A stretch of 64,000 nt of DNA from Rickettsia helvetica (GCF_963970025.1 NZ_OZ018776.1:124001-188000), one strand, 5' to 3'. Positions 19,985 to 29,128 are shown, counted from the stretch's first letter. Made by a program: numbers and translations. Notes: generated by a model from the sequence alone, not told the origin.

Positions 19985-21262
19985 TTACGCCGGTATATCT
20001 TCAATAACCGGTTGTTTTTTGTTTGATCTTGTAGAAATGAGAGAGGTCATTATCGGTTCTACTAAGCCGTTAACTACCTCTTTTGCAATAGTAACACGCT
20101 GTTTTTTTAGCTCGGCAACTTTATACATACTATCAAGCAAAAGATGCTCAAGTATTGAACGCAGTCCCCTTGCTCCCGTCTTTTTAGCTAGAGCTTGTTC
20201 GGCAATAGCTTCTAGGGCTGAATCATCAATTACAAGCTCAGCATCATCAAGCTCGAATTGTTTCTGATATTGCTTTACTATAGCATTCTTAGGCTTAGTG
20301 AGAATTGTAATTAAAGCTTCTTTGTCTAGCTCATCTAAAGTAGTAATGATGGGTAACCTACCGATAAATTCAGGAATTAAACCGAATTTAGTTAAATCTT
20401 CAATCTCCAGGGATTTAAGAATCTCACTATTATTTTTCTCTTTATCTATATTTACGTTAGCTGCAAAGCCTATAGAACTATGATTAGTTCTTGAGGTTAT
20501 AATGCTATCAATCCCCATAAAAGCACCACCGCAAATAAATAAGATATTTGAAGTATCTAACTGTAAGAAATCTTGTTGTGGGTGTTTCCTACCGCCTTGA
20601 GGAGGCACGGAAGCAACTGTTCCTTCCATAATTTTAAGTAATGCCTGCTGTACTCCTTCACCCGATACATCCCGTGTAATAGAAGGATTCTCCGATTTAC
20701 GGGCAATTTTATCAACCTCGTCAATATAAATTATACCTTTTTGTGCTTTTGCTATATTAAACTCAGCTGCTATCAATAAGCGTAGTAATATATTCTCAAC
20801 ATCTTCACCGACATAACCGGCTTCCGTTAAAGAAGTAGCATCCGCCATAGTAAAAGGCACGTCTAAAATTTTAGCAAGCGTTTGAGCAAGTAAAGTTTTT
20901 CCTGAACCGGTAGGACCAATCAATAAAATATTCGACTTATTAAGTTCAACGTCATTATTGCCGGATTGTACATATTCAAGTCTCTTATAATGGTTATAAA
21001 CCGCTACTGCTAAAATCTTTTTAGCTTGATCTTGCCCAACTACGTAATCGTTTAGAATTGCACATATTTTTTGCGGGGTTGGAATTGAAGAAGTAATTTG
21101 CTTTAAGGCAATTTTACTTTCTTCTTTCATAATATCCGCACATAAATCTATACATTCATCACAAATAAATACTGCAGGCCCTGCTATCAGTTTTTTCACT
21201 TCATGCTGTTTTTTACCGCAAAACGAGCAAACTAATTCTTTTTTATTAACTTCTACTACCAT
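19985..21262 (-). CDS. clpX: ATP-dependent Clp protease ATP-binding subunit ClpX
   Basis: An unfoldase that feeds tagged or specific substrates to ClpP. It has 425 residues. The N-terminal four-cysteine zinc finger is CSFCGKKQ...CDECIDLC (residues 12-42), the Walker A is GPTGSGKT, the Walker B is IIYIDEVDKIA, and RDVSGEGVQQALLK and the sensor-2 region GARGLRSI are intact. The tmRNA and SspB adaptor that supply its best-known substrates are also in this window (59.5-60.7 kb). clpP is not adjacent here. Dispersed repeats flank both ends of the gene. Confidence 0.96.
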   Translation of the reverse strand: MVVEVNKKELVCSFCGKKQHEVKKLIAGPAVFICDECIDLCADIMKEESKIALKQITSSIPTPQKICAILNDYVVGQDQAKKILAVAVYNHYKRLEYVQSGNNDVELNKSNILLIGPTGSGKTLLAQTLAKILDVPFTMADATSLTEAGYVGEDVENILLRLLIAAEFNIAKAQKGIIYIDEVDKIARKSENPSITRDVSGEGVQQALLKIMEGTVASVPPQGGRKHPQQDFLQLDTSNILFICGGAFMGIDSIITSRTNHSSIGFAANVNIDKEKNNSEILKSLEIEDLTKFGLIPEFIGRLPIITTLDELDKEALITILTKPKNAIVKQYQKQFELDDAELVIDDSALEAIAEQALAKKTGARGLRSILEHLLLDSMYKVAELKKQRVTIAKEVVNGLVEPIMTSLISTRSNKKQPVIEDIPA

Positions 21263-21291
21263 TAATTTTCTTTATTTATGTTTATACTTGT

Positions 21292-21370
21292 TGTCATCCC
21301 GCGACTTGATCGCGGGATCTTGTGTTATAGATTGCGTCCTGAGATCCCGCGATCAAGTCGTGGGATGACA
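21292..21370. repeat. Dispersed palindrome (TCATCCCGCGACTTGATC type) upstream of clpX
   Basis: Long arms TTGTCATCCCGCGACTTGAT and ATCAAGTCGTGGGATGACAA enclose GATCCCGCGATC-type inner repeats. It sits between the clpX start and the acetyltransferase end, so its transcript would form a strong hairpin. Confidence 0.85.
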
Positions 21371-21378
21371 AATATAAT

Positions 21379-21930
21379 TCATAATACTCTTGCGTACATA
21401 TAATAATCTTTATGCTCATTTGCAACTATTTCGTATTTTTTAAGGATTCCCTCCTTAGCGAAACCGCATCTCTCAAGAAGATTAATCGAACGCAAATTAT
21501 CTGTAATAACTGTTGCTTGGACTCTTACAATGCCTATATAATCAGCAAATTTCAATATATTTTTTATAGATTTTAACATTATACCTTGACCCCAAAAATT
21601 AGGATCTAGATCATAACTTATTTCTGCTCTATGATGCTCTAGATTTATTATATTAAAACCGGCAGTACCTATTAATTTATTATCGTCTTTAAGGGCAATT
21701 CCCCAATAAAAGCTTCTATGATTTTTATATAAACTAGACCAATAACGTATTTCTTCTCTCGCTTCTTCTAAGTCTTTAGGTCTATTACTATCAGTTATAT
21801 AAATAGCCATTTCCGACTTACTCATATAATTAAAATAATCTTGTGCATCATCTTCGACTAACGCACGTAAAACTATATCGTTTAAATCAAGTATGGGAAA
21901 AGGAACATATAAATATTCTCTATTTATCAT
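21379..21930 (-). CDS. GNAT acetyltransferase, RimJ/RimL-like
   Basis: A 183-residue single-domain acetyltransferase. It shows the family's ALVEDDAQDYFNYMSKSE start, LIGTAGFNII in the core strand, AEISYDLDPNFWGQGI for acetyl-CoA binding, and a C-terminal NLRSINLLERCGFAKEG motif. These enzymes acetylate ribosomal protein N-termini or small molecules; the substrate here is not evident. It is transcribed toward clpX with a repeat between them. Confidence 0.88.
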   Translation of the reverse strand: MINREYLYVPFPILDLNDIVLRALVEDDAQDYFNYMSKSEMAIYITDSNRPKDLEEAREEIRYWSSLYKNHRSFYWGIALKDDNKLIGTAGFNIINLEHHRAEISYDLDPNFWGQGIMLKSIKNILKFADYIGIVRVQATVITDNLRSINLLERCGFAKEGILKKYEIVANEHKDYYMYARVL

Positions 21931-21999
21931 ACATATTCTTCTTTTCTTTGAAAAGTAGTATTTTTAAAGAAGAGTTAAAATAATGAGTAATACGAGAGC

Positions 22000-22103
22000 A
22001 ACTTCAAAAAGAGCAAGGAATCCACAAGACGAGGAACGGAAGCCGTTACTTAATACGTGAGTACCGCAGTACTTGTAGTATGACATAGCCAATTTTTGAA
22101 GTT
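22000..22103. repeat. Palindromic element (AACTTCAAAAAGAGCAAGG type), copy 1
   Basis: Ends AACTTCAAAAA and TTTTTGAAGTT enclose a conserved core (GAGCAAGG, GAGGAACGG, TACGTGAGTACCG, CTTGTAG). Related copies lie at 25349-25453 and 31994-32096. This is an RPE class distinct from RPE1, although the core TACGTGAG resembles RPE1. It lies in intergenic DNA downstream of queC. Confidence 0.85.
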
Positions 22104-22107
22104 CTAT

Positions 22108-22797
22108 CTAAGTATTAACATATTTAATCGGGTCTTGTATATTATTCTTTTTAAAAGCATCAAGCCTTATCATACAAGCAAGGCAATTACCGCAAGATAA
22201 ATCATCTTCAGTAGGTTCATAACATGATATAGTATTTTTGTAATCTACACCAAGCTCAAGACCGGTTCTAATTATTTGCTCTTTAGTCATATCAATTAAA
22301 GGCGTATGAATAGTAATTTTTTTACCTTGTATTCCCATACTGGTTGCTAAATTCGCCATTTCTTCAAAAGATTTAATATATTCAGGACGACAATCAGGAT
22401 AATTTGCCGAATCGCTTGTATGCACACCTATAAAAATGTCTTTTGCTCCTATTACTTCTGCAAAACCGAGTGCATAACTTAGAAACATCGTATTACGGGC
22501 AGGCACGTAAGTAACCGGCACATCTTCAGGTAGTTCGTTTACACCGTGATAATGCGGAACATCTATATTATCATCGGTTAAAGCAGAACCACCGAAAACT
22601 CGTAAATCTATATCAACAATCTTATGCTCCTTGACGTTATATTCTTTTATAAGCTCCTTAACTTTCCGAAGTTCTGCATTATTACGTTGTCCGTAATTAA
22701 AACTCATAGCATGAATTTCATAACCCATTTCCCTAGCTATTGCAAGAACCGTAGCAGAGTCCGCCCCGCCGCTAACCAAATTAACTGATTTTTTCAT
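22108..22797 (-). CDS. queC: 7-cyano-7-deazaguanine synthase
   Basis: Converts 7-carboxy-7-deazaguanine to preQ0 in the queuosine pathway. The 229-residue protein has the PP-loop SGGADS (residues 9-14), the core segment NYGQRNNAEL, and the C-terminal zinc cluster SCYEPTEDDLSCGNCLACMI. Its start overlaps the hicB end by 17 bases, so it is likely cotranscribed with the toxin-antitoxin pair. The later pathway enzyme Tgt is encoded at 53.8-54.9 kb. Confidence 0.94.
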   Translation of the reverse strand: MKKSVNLVSGGADSATVLAIAREMGYEIHAMSFNYGQRNNAELRKVKELIKEYNVKEHKIVDIDLRVFGGSALTDDNIDVPHYHGVNELPEDVPVTYVPARNTMFLSYALGFAEVIGAKDIFIGVHTSDSANYPDCRPEYIKSFEEMANLATSMGIQGKKITIHTPLIDMTKEQIIRTGLELGVDYKNTISCYEPTEDDLSCGNCLACMIRLDAFKKNNIQDPIKYVNT

Positions 22798-23137
22798 TGT
22801 TTACCGATAAAGTTAATTTTTGGGATACTAAAGCATTTAAACTAATTTTTGCTCTAAGTGCTTCAAGTGCTAAAGCTCGATGCACACGTTTATCTACTCT
22901 AACATTAAACTGCCCACTATACTCTTTCCTAGACGGTGCTAAGGGAATAGATTGATTATGACTTATATAACTTTCTTTCATTAAAGTCCAAGCTTGTTGT
23001 AATTCTTGCAGTGCTTCCCCCGGTGATCTTCCAAAAGCCGATACATTTGGTAGCTCTTCAAATCTTGCTATCCAATCTCCATCCGTATCTTTAAAAAGCT
23101 CTATAGTAAAACCGTCAAATTCATCATTTGTGTTCAT
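22781..23137 (-). CDS. hicB: HicB-family antitoxin
   Basis: The antitoxin of a HicAB module. It has a partial RNase H-like N-terminal domain (FTIELFKDTDGDWIARFEEL...GEALQELQQAW) and a C-terminal DNA-binding segment (LALEALRAKISLNALVSQKL). I prefer the ATG at 23137 (MNTNDEFDGFTIE) over an upstream ATG at 23155 because the family usually starts just before this strand. The gene overlaps hicA upstream and queC downstream, so all three look like one transcript. It should bind HicA and repress the promoter. Confidence 0.88.
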   Translation of the reverse strand: MNTNDEFDGFTIELFKDTDGDWIARFEELPNVSAFGRSPGEALQELQQAWTLMKESYISHNQSIPLAPSRKEYSGQFNVRVDKRVHRALALEALRAKISLNALVSQKLTLSVNNEKIS

Positions 23138-23369
23138 CTTCATTTCCTTTTTCAAAGTTTAAAAATTGTCGAACTTGATATTCTTTTGCCATACTTCCAA
23201 AAGTTTGAATAGACAACCTATCTCCTTTTGGTGAGTACCAAATCTGATGACTACCTTTTTGCCTATCTTTAACCCAACCGCACTTGGTCATTAAAGTATG
23301 AAATTCAGAGAAACTTAATCCTTTAGGATTTTGTTTAGCTTTATTTATAAGTTTTATATACTGATTCAT
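23124..23369 (-). CDS. hicA: HicA-family mRNA interferase toxin
   Basis: An 81-residue small double-stranded-RNA-binding-like toxin that cleaves mRNA. Its conserved GWVKDRQKGSHQIW segment holds the active-site histidine in GSHQ. It is encoded first in the operon, before hicB, as is typical. The C-terminus overlaps the hicB start region. AT-rich direct repeats lie just upstream (ATATATAGTTATAATATATA, about 23379-23398), a likely operator and promoter region. Confidence 0.88.
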   Translation of the reverse strand: MNQYIKLINKAKQNPKGLSFSEFHTLMTKCGWVKDRQKGSHQIWYSPKGDRLSIQTFGSMAKEYQVRQFLNFEKGNEDEHK

Positions 23370-23476
23370 ATTGTAACTATATATAGTTATAATATATAAG
23401 TCAAATATATATGTTAATACAATAAATATTCTTGACTAAATCTTTCTGATAATCTAAATTTACGTTGTTAATTTAT

Positions 23477-23554
23477 GGCGGGTGTAGCTCAGTTGGTTAG
23501 AGCATCAGGTTGTGGTTCTGAGGGTCGCGGGTTCGAATCCCGTCACTCGCCCCA
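23477..23554 (+). tRNA. tRNA-His (GTG)
   Basis: Cloverleaf with acceptor stem GCGGGTG/CACTCGC, D-arm AGCTCAGTTGGTTAGAGC, anticodon loop TTGTGGT with GTG at 23512-23514, T-arm GCGGGTTCGAATCCCGT, and an encoded CCA. The extra G at 23477 pairs with discriminator C at 23551, the identity feature of histidine tRNA. Confidence 0.97.
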
Positions 23555-23595
23555 TATTTTAGGGTTCCATACAATAAACTCCTCATTTTTTTCTT

Positions 23596-25326
23596 ATGGA
23601 TATCAAACTTTTATATAGACTGGCTAAATATTTAAGGTTCTATAAAAAAGACTTGATCATCGTTATGATCTCTTTACTTAGCGTATCAGCTTCATTATTA
23701 CTAATCGGTAGTGTTTTTAGAAATTTAGTTGATAAAGGCTTGAGCAAAGACCATATTTTATCGGTTGATAAATCTATATTATATACTTGTTTATTAATTA
23801 TCATCTTAAGTATTGCCAGCTTTTTCCGTTCATATTTTATCAATAATATTGCTGAAAAGGCAGTTAATCAAATAAGAAAAGAAGCTTATAGTAATTTAAT
23901 TAATTATGAAATTGAAGAGTTTGAAGAATTAAAAATCGGCGATATAATTTCACGTTTAACAAATGATATAGATCAAATATCTACCCTAATTATTAATTTC
24001 TTATCTTTTTTTATTCGCAATTCAGTGATGCTAATCGGCAGTATTACATTAATGTTTTTTGAAAGCTTTAAACTCGCTTCCATAGTAATTATTACCATTC
24101 CTATCTTATTAATTCCTTTAATTAAATTCGGCAAGCATGTTAAGTCTTTATCTAAAAAAGCCTTGGAATCTAAGTCACTTTTAGCATCGGATATTGATGA
24201 AACTTTCAATAATATTAGAGCTATTTATGCTTTTAACCATCAAATAAACAAAATTGCCGATTTTGATACTAAATTACAAAACTATTTAATATACTGCAAA
24301 ACCCGTTTAAAAATTCGTGCTTTATTCTTTGCGATTTCAATAGCCGTTATATTTCTTGCAATTACTTTAGTTGTGTGGATCGGAGCTTTGGATATAGTTA
24401 AAGGGAATTTATCCGCAGGTCAAATTATCTCGTTTATTTATTATGCAATCATTGCCGGAGTTAGCTGCGGCGGTATTTTTGAGCTGCTAAGCGAAATGCA
24501 TTTACCTGTTACAGCCCTTGAGAGAATAATTACAATTATAGATAAGACACCTATAGCACATAATAATTATTTAGAATTAAATAATTCCGATCCGATCTCG
24601 ATAGAATTTAAAAATGTCGATTTTACCTATCATTCAAGACCTAATTTAAGAATTATCAATAATATGTCTTTGAAGATAAATGCCAATAAGTTTGTTGGTA
24701 TTATAGGTAGATCAGGTGCAGGAAAAAGTACTTTGATGCAGTTACTGCTGCGTTTTTACCGGCAAGAAAGCGGCACTATCCTTATTAACAATCAAGATAT
24801 AACTCTTTTAAATCCTGCCAAAATTCGTAAATTAATTGCCTATGTTCCTCAAGAGGCTAGCATTTTTTCCGGAACTATAAGATCAAATATTGTATTCGGT
24901 AATAATGAAGCAAGCGACGACGAAATAAATGAGATAATAAAAATTACGGGAATAGAAGAATTTGCTGCTAAACTTCATGACGGGATAAATGCTAAAATCG
25001 GTGAAAGAGGGGTTAGATTATCAGGAGGACAGAAACAAAGAATAGCTATTGCTAGAGCATTACTACGCATGCCGCAAATTTTGCTTCTTGATGAGGCAAT
25101 GAGTGCTTTAGATACGATGAGCGAACAGAAATTATTAAATGCTATAAAAAAAATAATGAAAGGGGAAATTATTATATCAATTGCCCATCGAATTAGTAGT
25201 ATAGAATCAGCTGATTGTATTTTAGTAATAGATAAAGGAGGAGTAGTCGCTGAAGGATCACATAATGATTTATCTAAAAACTCAGAAATCTATCGCAATA
25301 TTTGCAGAGAGCAGTTAACAATATAA
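23596..25326 (+). CDS. ABC exporter, MsbA/multidrug type (fused membrane and ATPase domains)
   Basis: A 576-residue half-transporter. Six membrane helices occupy roughly residues 1-310. The nucleotide-binding domain follows, with Walker A GRSGAGKST, signature LSGGQKQR, Walker B ILLLDEAMSALD and the switch histidine in SIAHRIS. It resembles lipid A flippase MsbA and related exporters, but the substrate cannot be assigned. It lies 41 bases after tRNA-His on the same strand. Confidence 0.9.
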   Translation: MDIKLLYRLAKYLRFYKKDLIIVMISLLSVSASLLLIGSVFRNLVDKGLSKDHILSVDKSILYTCLLIIILSIASFFRSYFINNIAEKAVNQIRKEAYSNLINYEIEEFEELKIGDIISRLTNDIDQISTLIINFLSFFIRNSVMLIGSITLMFFESFKLASIVIITIPILLIPLIKFGKHVKSLSKKALESKSLLASDIDETFNNIRAIYAFNHQINKIADFDTKLQNYLIYCKTRLKIRALFFAISIAVIFLAITLVVWIGALDIVKGNLSAGQIISFIYYAIIAGVSCGGIFELLSEMHLPVTALERIITIIDKTPIAHNNYLELNNSDPISIEFKNVDFTYHSRPNLRIINNMSLKINANKFVGIIGRSGAGKSTLMQLLLRFYRQESGTILINNQDITLLNPAKIRKLIAYVPQEASIFSGTIRSNIVFGNNEASDDEINEIIKITGIEEFAAKLHDGINAKIGERGVRLSGGQKQRIAIARALLRMPQILLLDEAMSALDTMSEQKLLNAIKKIMKGEIIISIAHRISSIESADCILVIDKGGVVAEGSHNDLSKNSEIYRNICREQLTI

Positions 25327-25348
25327 AATATATAGATATACGAAGATC

Positions 25349-25453
25349 AATTTCAAAAAAGAGCAAGGAGTCCACAAGACGAGGAACGGAGCGTATACTT
25401 GATACGTGAGTACCGGAGTACTTGTAGGACGGACGTAGCCAATTTTTGAAATT
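25349..25453. repeat. Palindromic element (AACTTCAAAAAGAGCAAGG type), copy 2
   Basis: Arms AATTTCAAAAA and TTTTTGAAATT surround the same core as copies 1 and 3. The arms carry paired changes (C to T and G to A), which keep the stem. It lies 22 bases after the ABC exporter stop and may serve as its transcript end. Confidence 0.85.
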
Positions 25454-25591
25454 CATCGAGTAGATAATTGATATATTTGTTACAATAAAAGTTCCTTAGT
25501 ATAAAAAAATTTAAATGTTTAATATAATTTAGCTTGAAAGCTGCCGTGGCTTTGTTATAATTGTAATTACAAAACAAAAAAGGTTTACAAA

Positions 25592-25840
25592 ATGAAAAAT
25601 TTATTAAAGATTTTATTAATTCTAGCTTTCGCAAGCCCAGTATTTGCTTCATCAACGCAAATGCCTGACCCAGCTTCAGTTACAACAACCCAAATACAAG
25701 CTATGAGTACTGACGATCAACAAGCTTGGGTTGCGAGTTTAACAGCAGAGCAGTATAATATGTTAAGTCCTGATGTTCAAAAGTGGGTAATGGAGAATAC
25801 TACCGATGCTCAAAAACAAGCTTTAGGAATTAATCAGTAA
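25592..25840 (+). CDS. Small secreted protein with two internal repeats
   Basis: An 82-residue protein with a textbook signal peptide (MKNLLKILLILAFASPVFAS, cleavage after about residue 19). The mature part holds two repeats. TTQIQAMSTDDQQAWV and TAEQYNMLSPDVQKWV match at T, M, D, Q, W and V, and a third partial unit begins TTDAQKQALG. It is glutamine-rich and acidic and has no cysteines. GGTTTACAAA precedes the ATG. I do not recognise the family. It is likely a small periplasmic or exported helical protein. Confidence 0.75.
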   Translation: MKNLLKILLILAFASPVFASSTQMPDPASVTTTQIQAMSTDDQQAWVASLTAEQYNMLSPDVQKWVMENTTDAQKQALGINQ

Positions 25841-25864
25841 TATTTTAATTAATTTTTAAATTGA

Positions 25865-26030
25865 TATGACACTGTTAATAAAATAGCTTTAATTGATAAT
25901 TAAAGAGATTTTTTAGCGAAAGTTAATAAGATTTTTGCAGGAATAGTGTTCCTATTTCAAAAAAATCTTATAATTTTGCAGCAAAAAAGAATTTAGTTAG
26001 CTTTAAAATTATTTTGTTAACAGTGTCATA
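25865..26030. repeat. Long palindromic element with TGACACTGTTAA ends
   Basis: Outer arms TATGACACTGTTAA and TTAACAGTGTCATA extend inward for nearly 28 bases. A second nested palindrome lies at the centre (AAGATTTTT...AAAAATCTT around GGAATA-GTG-TTCC). No ORF is present. A reduced relative lies at 54891-54940, and a half-arm (GGACTGTTAATAAAG) at 4955-4969. The structure resembles a MITE or a large cruciform. Confidence 0.75.
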
Positions 26031-26233
26031 TGTTAGGAATAATTATTCTTAATATATCACTAGAGGTTTCTGCTTTCACTTCCTTTCAGTCTTCCTGTTA
26101 TCGTGTCATGTATATACTCCTGATAAATAAAAATTGCTAGACGGGTATAAATATTCATTTATTCTTTCTTTAGTAAAACAATATACTAATTATTGTAAGC
26201 TATAAGAATATAGAAAGCTAATTTATTGTGTGG
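26031..26233. other. Intergenic stretch without recognised features
   Basis: AT-rich DNA following the long palindrome, with no ORF of note. CTTTCAGTCTTCCTGTTATC lies near 26083-26102 and has no identified role. Confidence 0.4.
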
Positions 26234-26450
26234 CTTTGCTGTCATTCCCGCGTCCTTATTTATGTCATTCCTGCCAAGGTGTTGTTGCGTGGATCAGTTT
26301 TTTCATCATTGCGAGGAAATTTACAATAATAAATTGACGAAACAATCTTGAGAAGAATTCCTGAGATTGCCACGCTCACTAATGTTCGCTTGCAATGACG
26401 ACTTGGTATCCATGCAATAATGCCTAGCAGGGATGACATCGAGCAGGCTT
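26234..26450. repeat. Dispersed palindromic repeat cluster before the Bcr-type transporter
   Basis: Contains TCATTGCGAGGAAATTTAC and CGCTTGCAATGACGACTTGG as outer pieces around CTTGAGAAG/CTCCTGAGATTGCCACGC-like inner repeats. Degraded TCATTCCCGC and GGGATGACAT ends flank it. It has the same family structure as 19785-19976 and 27684-27858. Confidence 0.78.
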
Positions 26451-26499
26451 TCGGATTCAACAATACTTTGCTAAAACAACCTAAAACTAACAATTACTT

Positions 26500-27675
26500 A
26501 TGAAATTACTTATTACCGTAATCATCATGGAAATACTCGCTGGAGCGGAAATAGATTTATTTGTTCCAAGTTTCCCTGAAATACAAGATACATTTAACCT
26601 TTCAACTTTTATGACGGAACTACTACTCGGTGTAAATCTAACCGCTTATTGTATTACTTCGCTTATAGTCGGTAATTTAGGAGATAGGTACGGACGCAGA
26701 CCGATTATTATACTCGGTTTACTGATTTTTAATCTTGGTAGTTTATTTTGTGTATTTGCAAATAATTATGAAGCTATATTATTTGGAAGATTTTTGCAAG
26801 GATGTGGGATATCATCGGTTGCAGTGCTAATATATGTTGTTCTTGCCGATATTTATTCGGTACAAGAACAGCAAAGATTAATGGGCATTTTAAACGGCAC
26901 TATTGCCCTTTCTATGGCAATAGCACCGGTTATAGGTAGCTACGTCAATTTATTTTGGGGCTGGCGTGGCAATTTTGTTTTGTTGCTTATAGTAGGCTTG
27001 ATCAGTCTAATTCTTGGTATATTATTTATTCCAAAAAGAGCAGTTAATAAAAAAATACGTATTTCTTTAAAAGAATATATACCTATCTTCAAATCGCCAA
27101 AAGCTATATATTATATACTTACAATGATATTTCTTGCACAAGGATATTGGATATTTATCGGGATTGCTCCTATTTTATATATGCAAGATTTAGGTGTAAC
27201 TTTAGAATATTTCGGATTTTATCAAGGAGCAATGGCAGCTCTATTCTCAATTATGAGCTTTTCAAGCGGTTATTGCTTTAAAAAATTCGGTATTAGAAAT
27301 TGCTTCTATTTTGGAGTTATGTTTATAATACTATTCTTACTAGGAAATAGCATATTAGTTGTATATAATATTAATAATCCTTTAACCATAACAATAGTTA
27401 CTTTATTATTATCTCTTGGCGTGATATATCCGATTAACATATTATGGCCGTTGCTTTTAGAAGCTATTCCGGACGGTAAAGCTCGTATGACGGCTATTTT
27501 CACTGCGGCTAGATTGATTTTAACAGCATTTGGGCTGCAATTAGTAGGATTTTTATATAACGGTACTTTTACCCCTCTTGGCATTACTATATCCATTGTT
27601 ACGCTATTTGGGTTAGTAACATTACCTAAATTATTTAAGTACGATAAAGTCTTTGAGATTTCTAGTAACGTGTAG
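26500..27675 (+). CDS. MFS drug transporter, Bcr/CflA type
   Basis: A 391-residue, 12-helix permease. It has the family's acidic residue in helix 1 (AGAEIDLFVPSFPEIQDTF), motif A (GNLGDRYGRRPIII) after helix 2, motif C region (GTIALSMAIAPVIGSYV), and a proline-rich last half. It belongs to the bicyclomycin/chloramphenicol efflux branch. The natural substrate in an intracellular bacterium is unknown. It is flanked by repeat clusters, and nothing in its frame is disturbed. Confidence 0.87.
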   Translation: MKLLITVIIMEILAGAEIDLFVPSFPEIQDTFNLSTFMTELLLGVNLTAYCITSLIVGNLGDRYGRRPIIILGLLIFNLGSLFCVFANNYEAILFGRFLQGCGISSVAVLIYVVLADIYSVQEQQRLMGILNGTIALSMAIAPVIGSYVNLFWGWRGNFVLLLIVGLISLILGILFIPKRAVNKKIRISLKEYIPIFKSPKAIYYILTMIFLAQGYWIFIGIAPILYMQDLGVTLEYFGFYQGAMAALFSIMSFSSGYCFKKFGIRNCFYFGVMFIILFLLGNSILVVYNINNPLTITIVTLLLSLGVIYPINILWPLLLEAIPDGKARMTAIFTAARLILTAFGLQLVGFLYNGTFTPLGITISIVTLFGLVTLPKLFKYDKVFEISSNV

Positions 27676-27683
27676 ATGTCTTT

Positions 27684-27858
27684 ATGTCATTCCTGTGAAA
27701 GCATTGTTGGGTGGATACCAAATCGTCATTGCGAGCAGCCATAGGCTGCGTGGCAATCTCATAAAATAATAACAAACTCCTGAGATTGCTTCGTCAATTA
27801 CTTTGTAATTTCCTTGCAATGACGAAAAAACTGATCCACGCGGGAATAATATAGAAAC
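27684..27858. repeat. Dispersed palindromic repeat cluster upstream of lolC
   Basis: CGTCATTGCGAGCAGCCATA and TTTCCTTGCAATGACG outer arms, an inner ATCTCATAAAA/TCCTGAGATTG pair, and flanking TCATTCCTGTG and GATCCACGCGGGAATAAT pieces. It ends 23 bases before the lolC ATG. Confidence 0.8.
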
Positions 27859-27880
27859 GGATGTAAGAAAAAATAAAAAA

Positions 27881-29128
27881 ATGATCAATAACAATTTTAT
27901 CTTCAAGATAGCTTTCAGATATTTTAGAGCTAAGAAAAACGAAAAGTTTGTTTCTATTATTTCTGCCTTTTCTTTAGTAGGCGTAATGATTGGCGTTGCA
28001 GCACTGATAGTCGTAATGTCCGTTATGAACGGTTTTCATATAGAGCTTACTAAAAATATTATCGGGTTAAATGGGGATATAGTGATAAATCGGCAAGGTG
28101 GTAGTATTGATAACTATGAAGAGATTAAAGCCAAACTCCTAAAACAAGATTATGTAAAGCATGTAACATTCATTGCTCACGGTCAAGCTTTAGCTATTGG
28201 TAAAAGTAATAATAGCGGTGTGCTTGTTAAAGGTATGAAATTAAAGGATCTAAGTTTAAGAAATGAAATTTTTAAAAATGTGAATTTCGGTAGTTTTGAT
28301 AATTTTCATGGCAAAAACGTAATAGCACTCGGAGAACAATTAGCAAGCAATTTAGGCGTAACCGTTGGGGATAAGATTAGATTAATTTCACCGAATTCAG
28401 TTTCTACCGCCTTTGGCAGTATGCCAAGATCAAAAGAATTTAAAGTTATCGCAATTTTCAATAGCGGTATGTATGATTATGATTTGACAACGATATTAAT
28501 GCCGCTTACCGCAGCACAAAATTTCTTATCTCTTGGCGACGATATTAATTTAATCGAAATTAATAGTCTAGATCCTGATAAAGCTCTCGCATATTCATAT
28601 AAAATACAATCATTATTAGGTCCAAACCTATACGTATTTAATTGGCAAACCTTAAATTCACAATTTTTAAGTGCCCTTGCTGTTGAACGTACGGCTATGT
28701 TTACTATTCTATCTTTAATTATTACGGTTGCCGCATTTAATATTATTTCGAGCTTATTTATGCTTGTTAAAGATAAAACTTCAGATATTGCAATTCTTAG
28801 AACTATGGGAGCAAGCACTAAGCAAATAATGCTTATTTTTATCTATAACGGAATGTTTATAGGATTGCTTGGCACAACACTAGGTGTAATCCTTGGTGTT
28901 ACCTTTTCTTATAATATTCAAACTATCAAGAATTATTTGGAGCGTATAACCGGTACTAAAATTTTCGAGGCAGCTATTTATTTTCTTTATAGTTTACCTT
29001 CAAAAGTAAGAGCTGAAGATATTATTTTAATTACCTCTTTATCTATAATATTGTGTTTTCTTGCGACAATTTATCCTTCTTATAGAGCCTCAAAATTAAA
29101 TCCCGTGGATGCCCTAAGATATGAATAA
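27881..29128 (+). CDS. lolC: Lipoprotein-releasing ABC transporter permease LolC/E
   Basis: Inner-membrane permease of the complex that frees mature lipoproteins for transfer to the outer membrane. The 415 residues show an N-terminal helix (RYFRAKKNEKFVSIISAFS), a periplasmic domain (about residues 50-260), and three C-terminal helices with the FtsX-like DIAILRTMGASTKQIM loop. It overlaps lolD by 8 bases. Only one permease gene is seen beside lolD, as in bacteria with a single LolC/E-type (LolF) subunit. Confidence 0.92.
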   Translation: MINNNFIFKIAFRYFRAKKNEKFVSIISAFSLVGVMIGVAALIVVMSVMNGFHIELTKNIIGLNGDIVINRQGGSIDNYEEIKAKLLKQDYVKHVTFIAHGQALAIGKSNNSGVLVKGMKLKDLSLRNEIFKNVNFGSFDNFHGKNVIALGEQLASNLGVTVGDKIRLISPNSVSTAFGSMPRSKEFKVIAIFNSGMYDYDLTTILMPLTAAQNFLSLGDDINLIEINSLDPDKALAYSYKIQSLLGPNLYVFNWQTLNSQFLSALAVERTAMFTILSLIITVAAFNIISSLFMLVKDKTSDIAILRTMGASTKQIMLIFIYNGMFIGLLGTTLGVILGVTFSYNIQTIKNYLERITGTKIFEAAIYFLYSLPSKVRAEDIILITSLSIILCFLATIYPSYRASKLNPVDALRYE

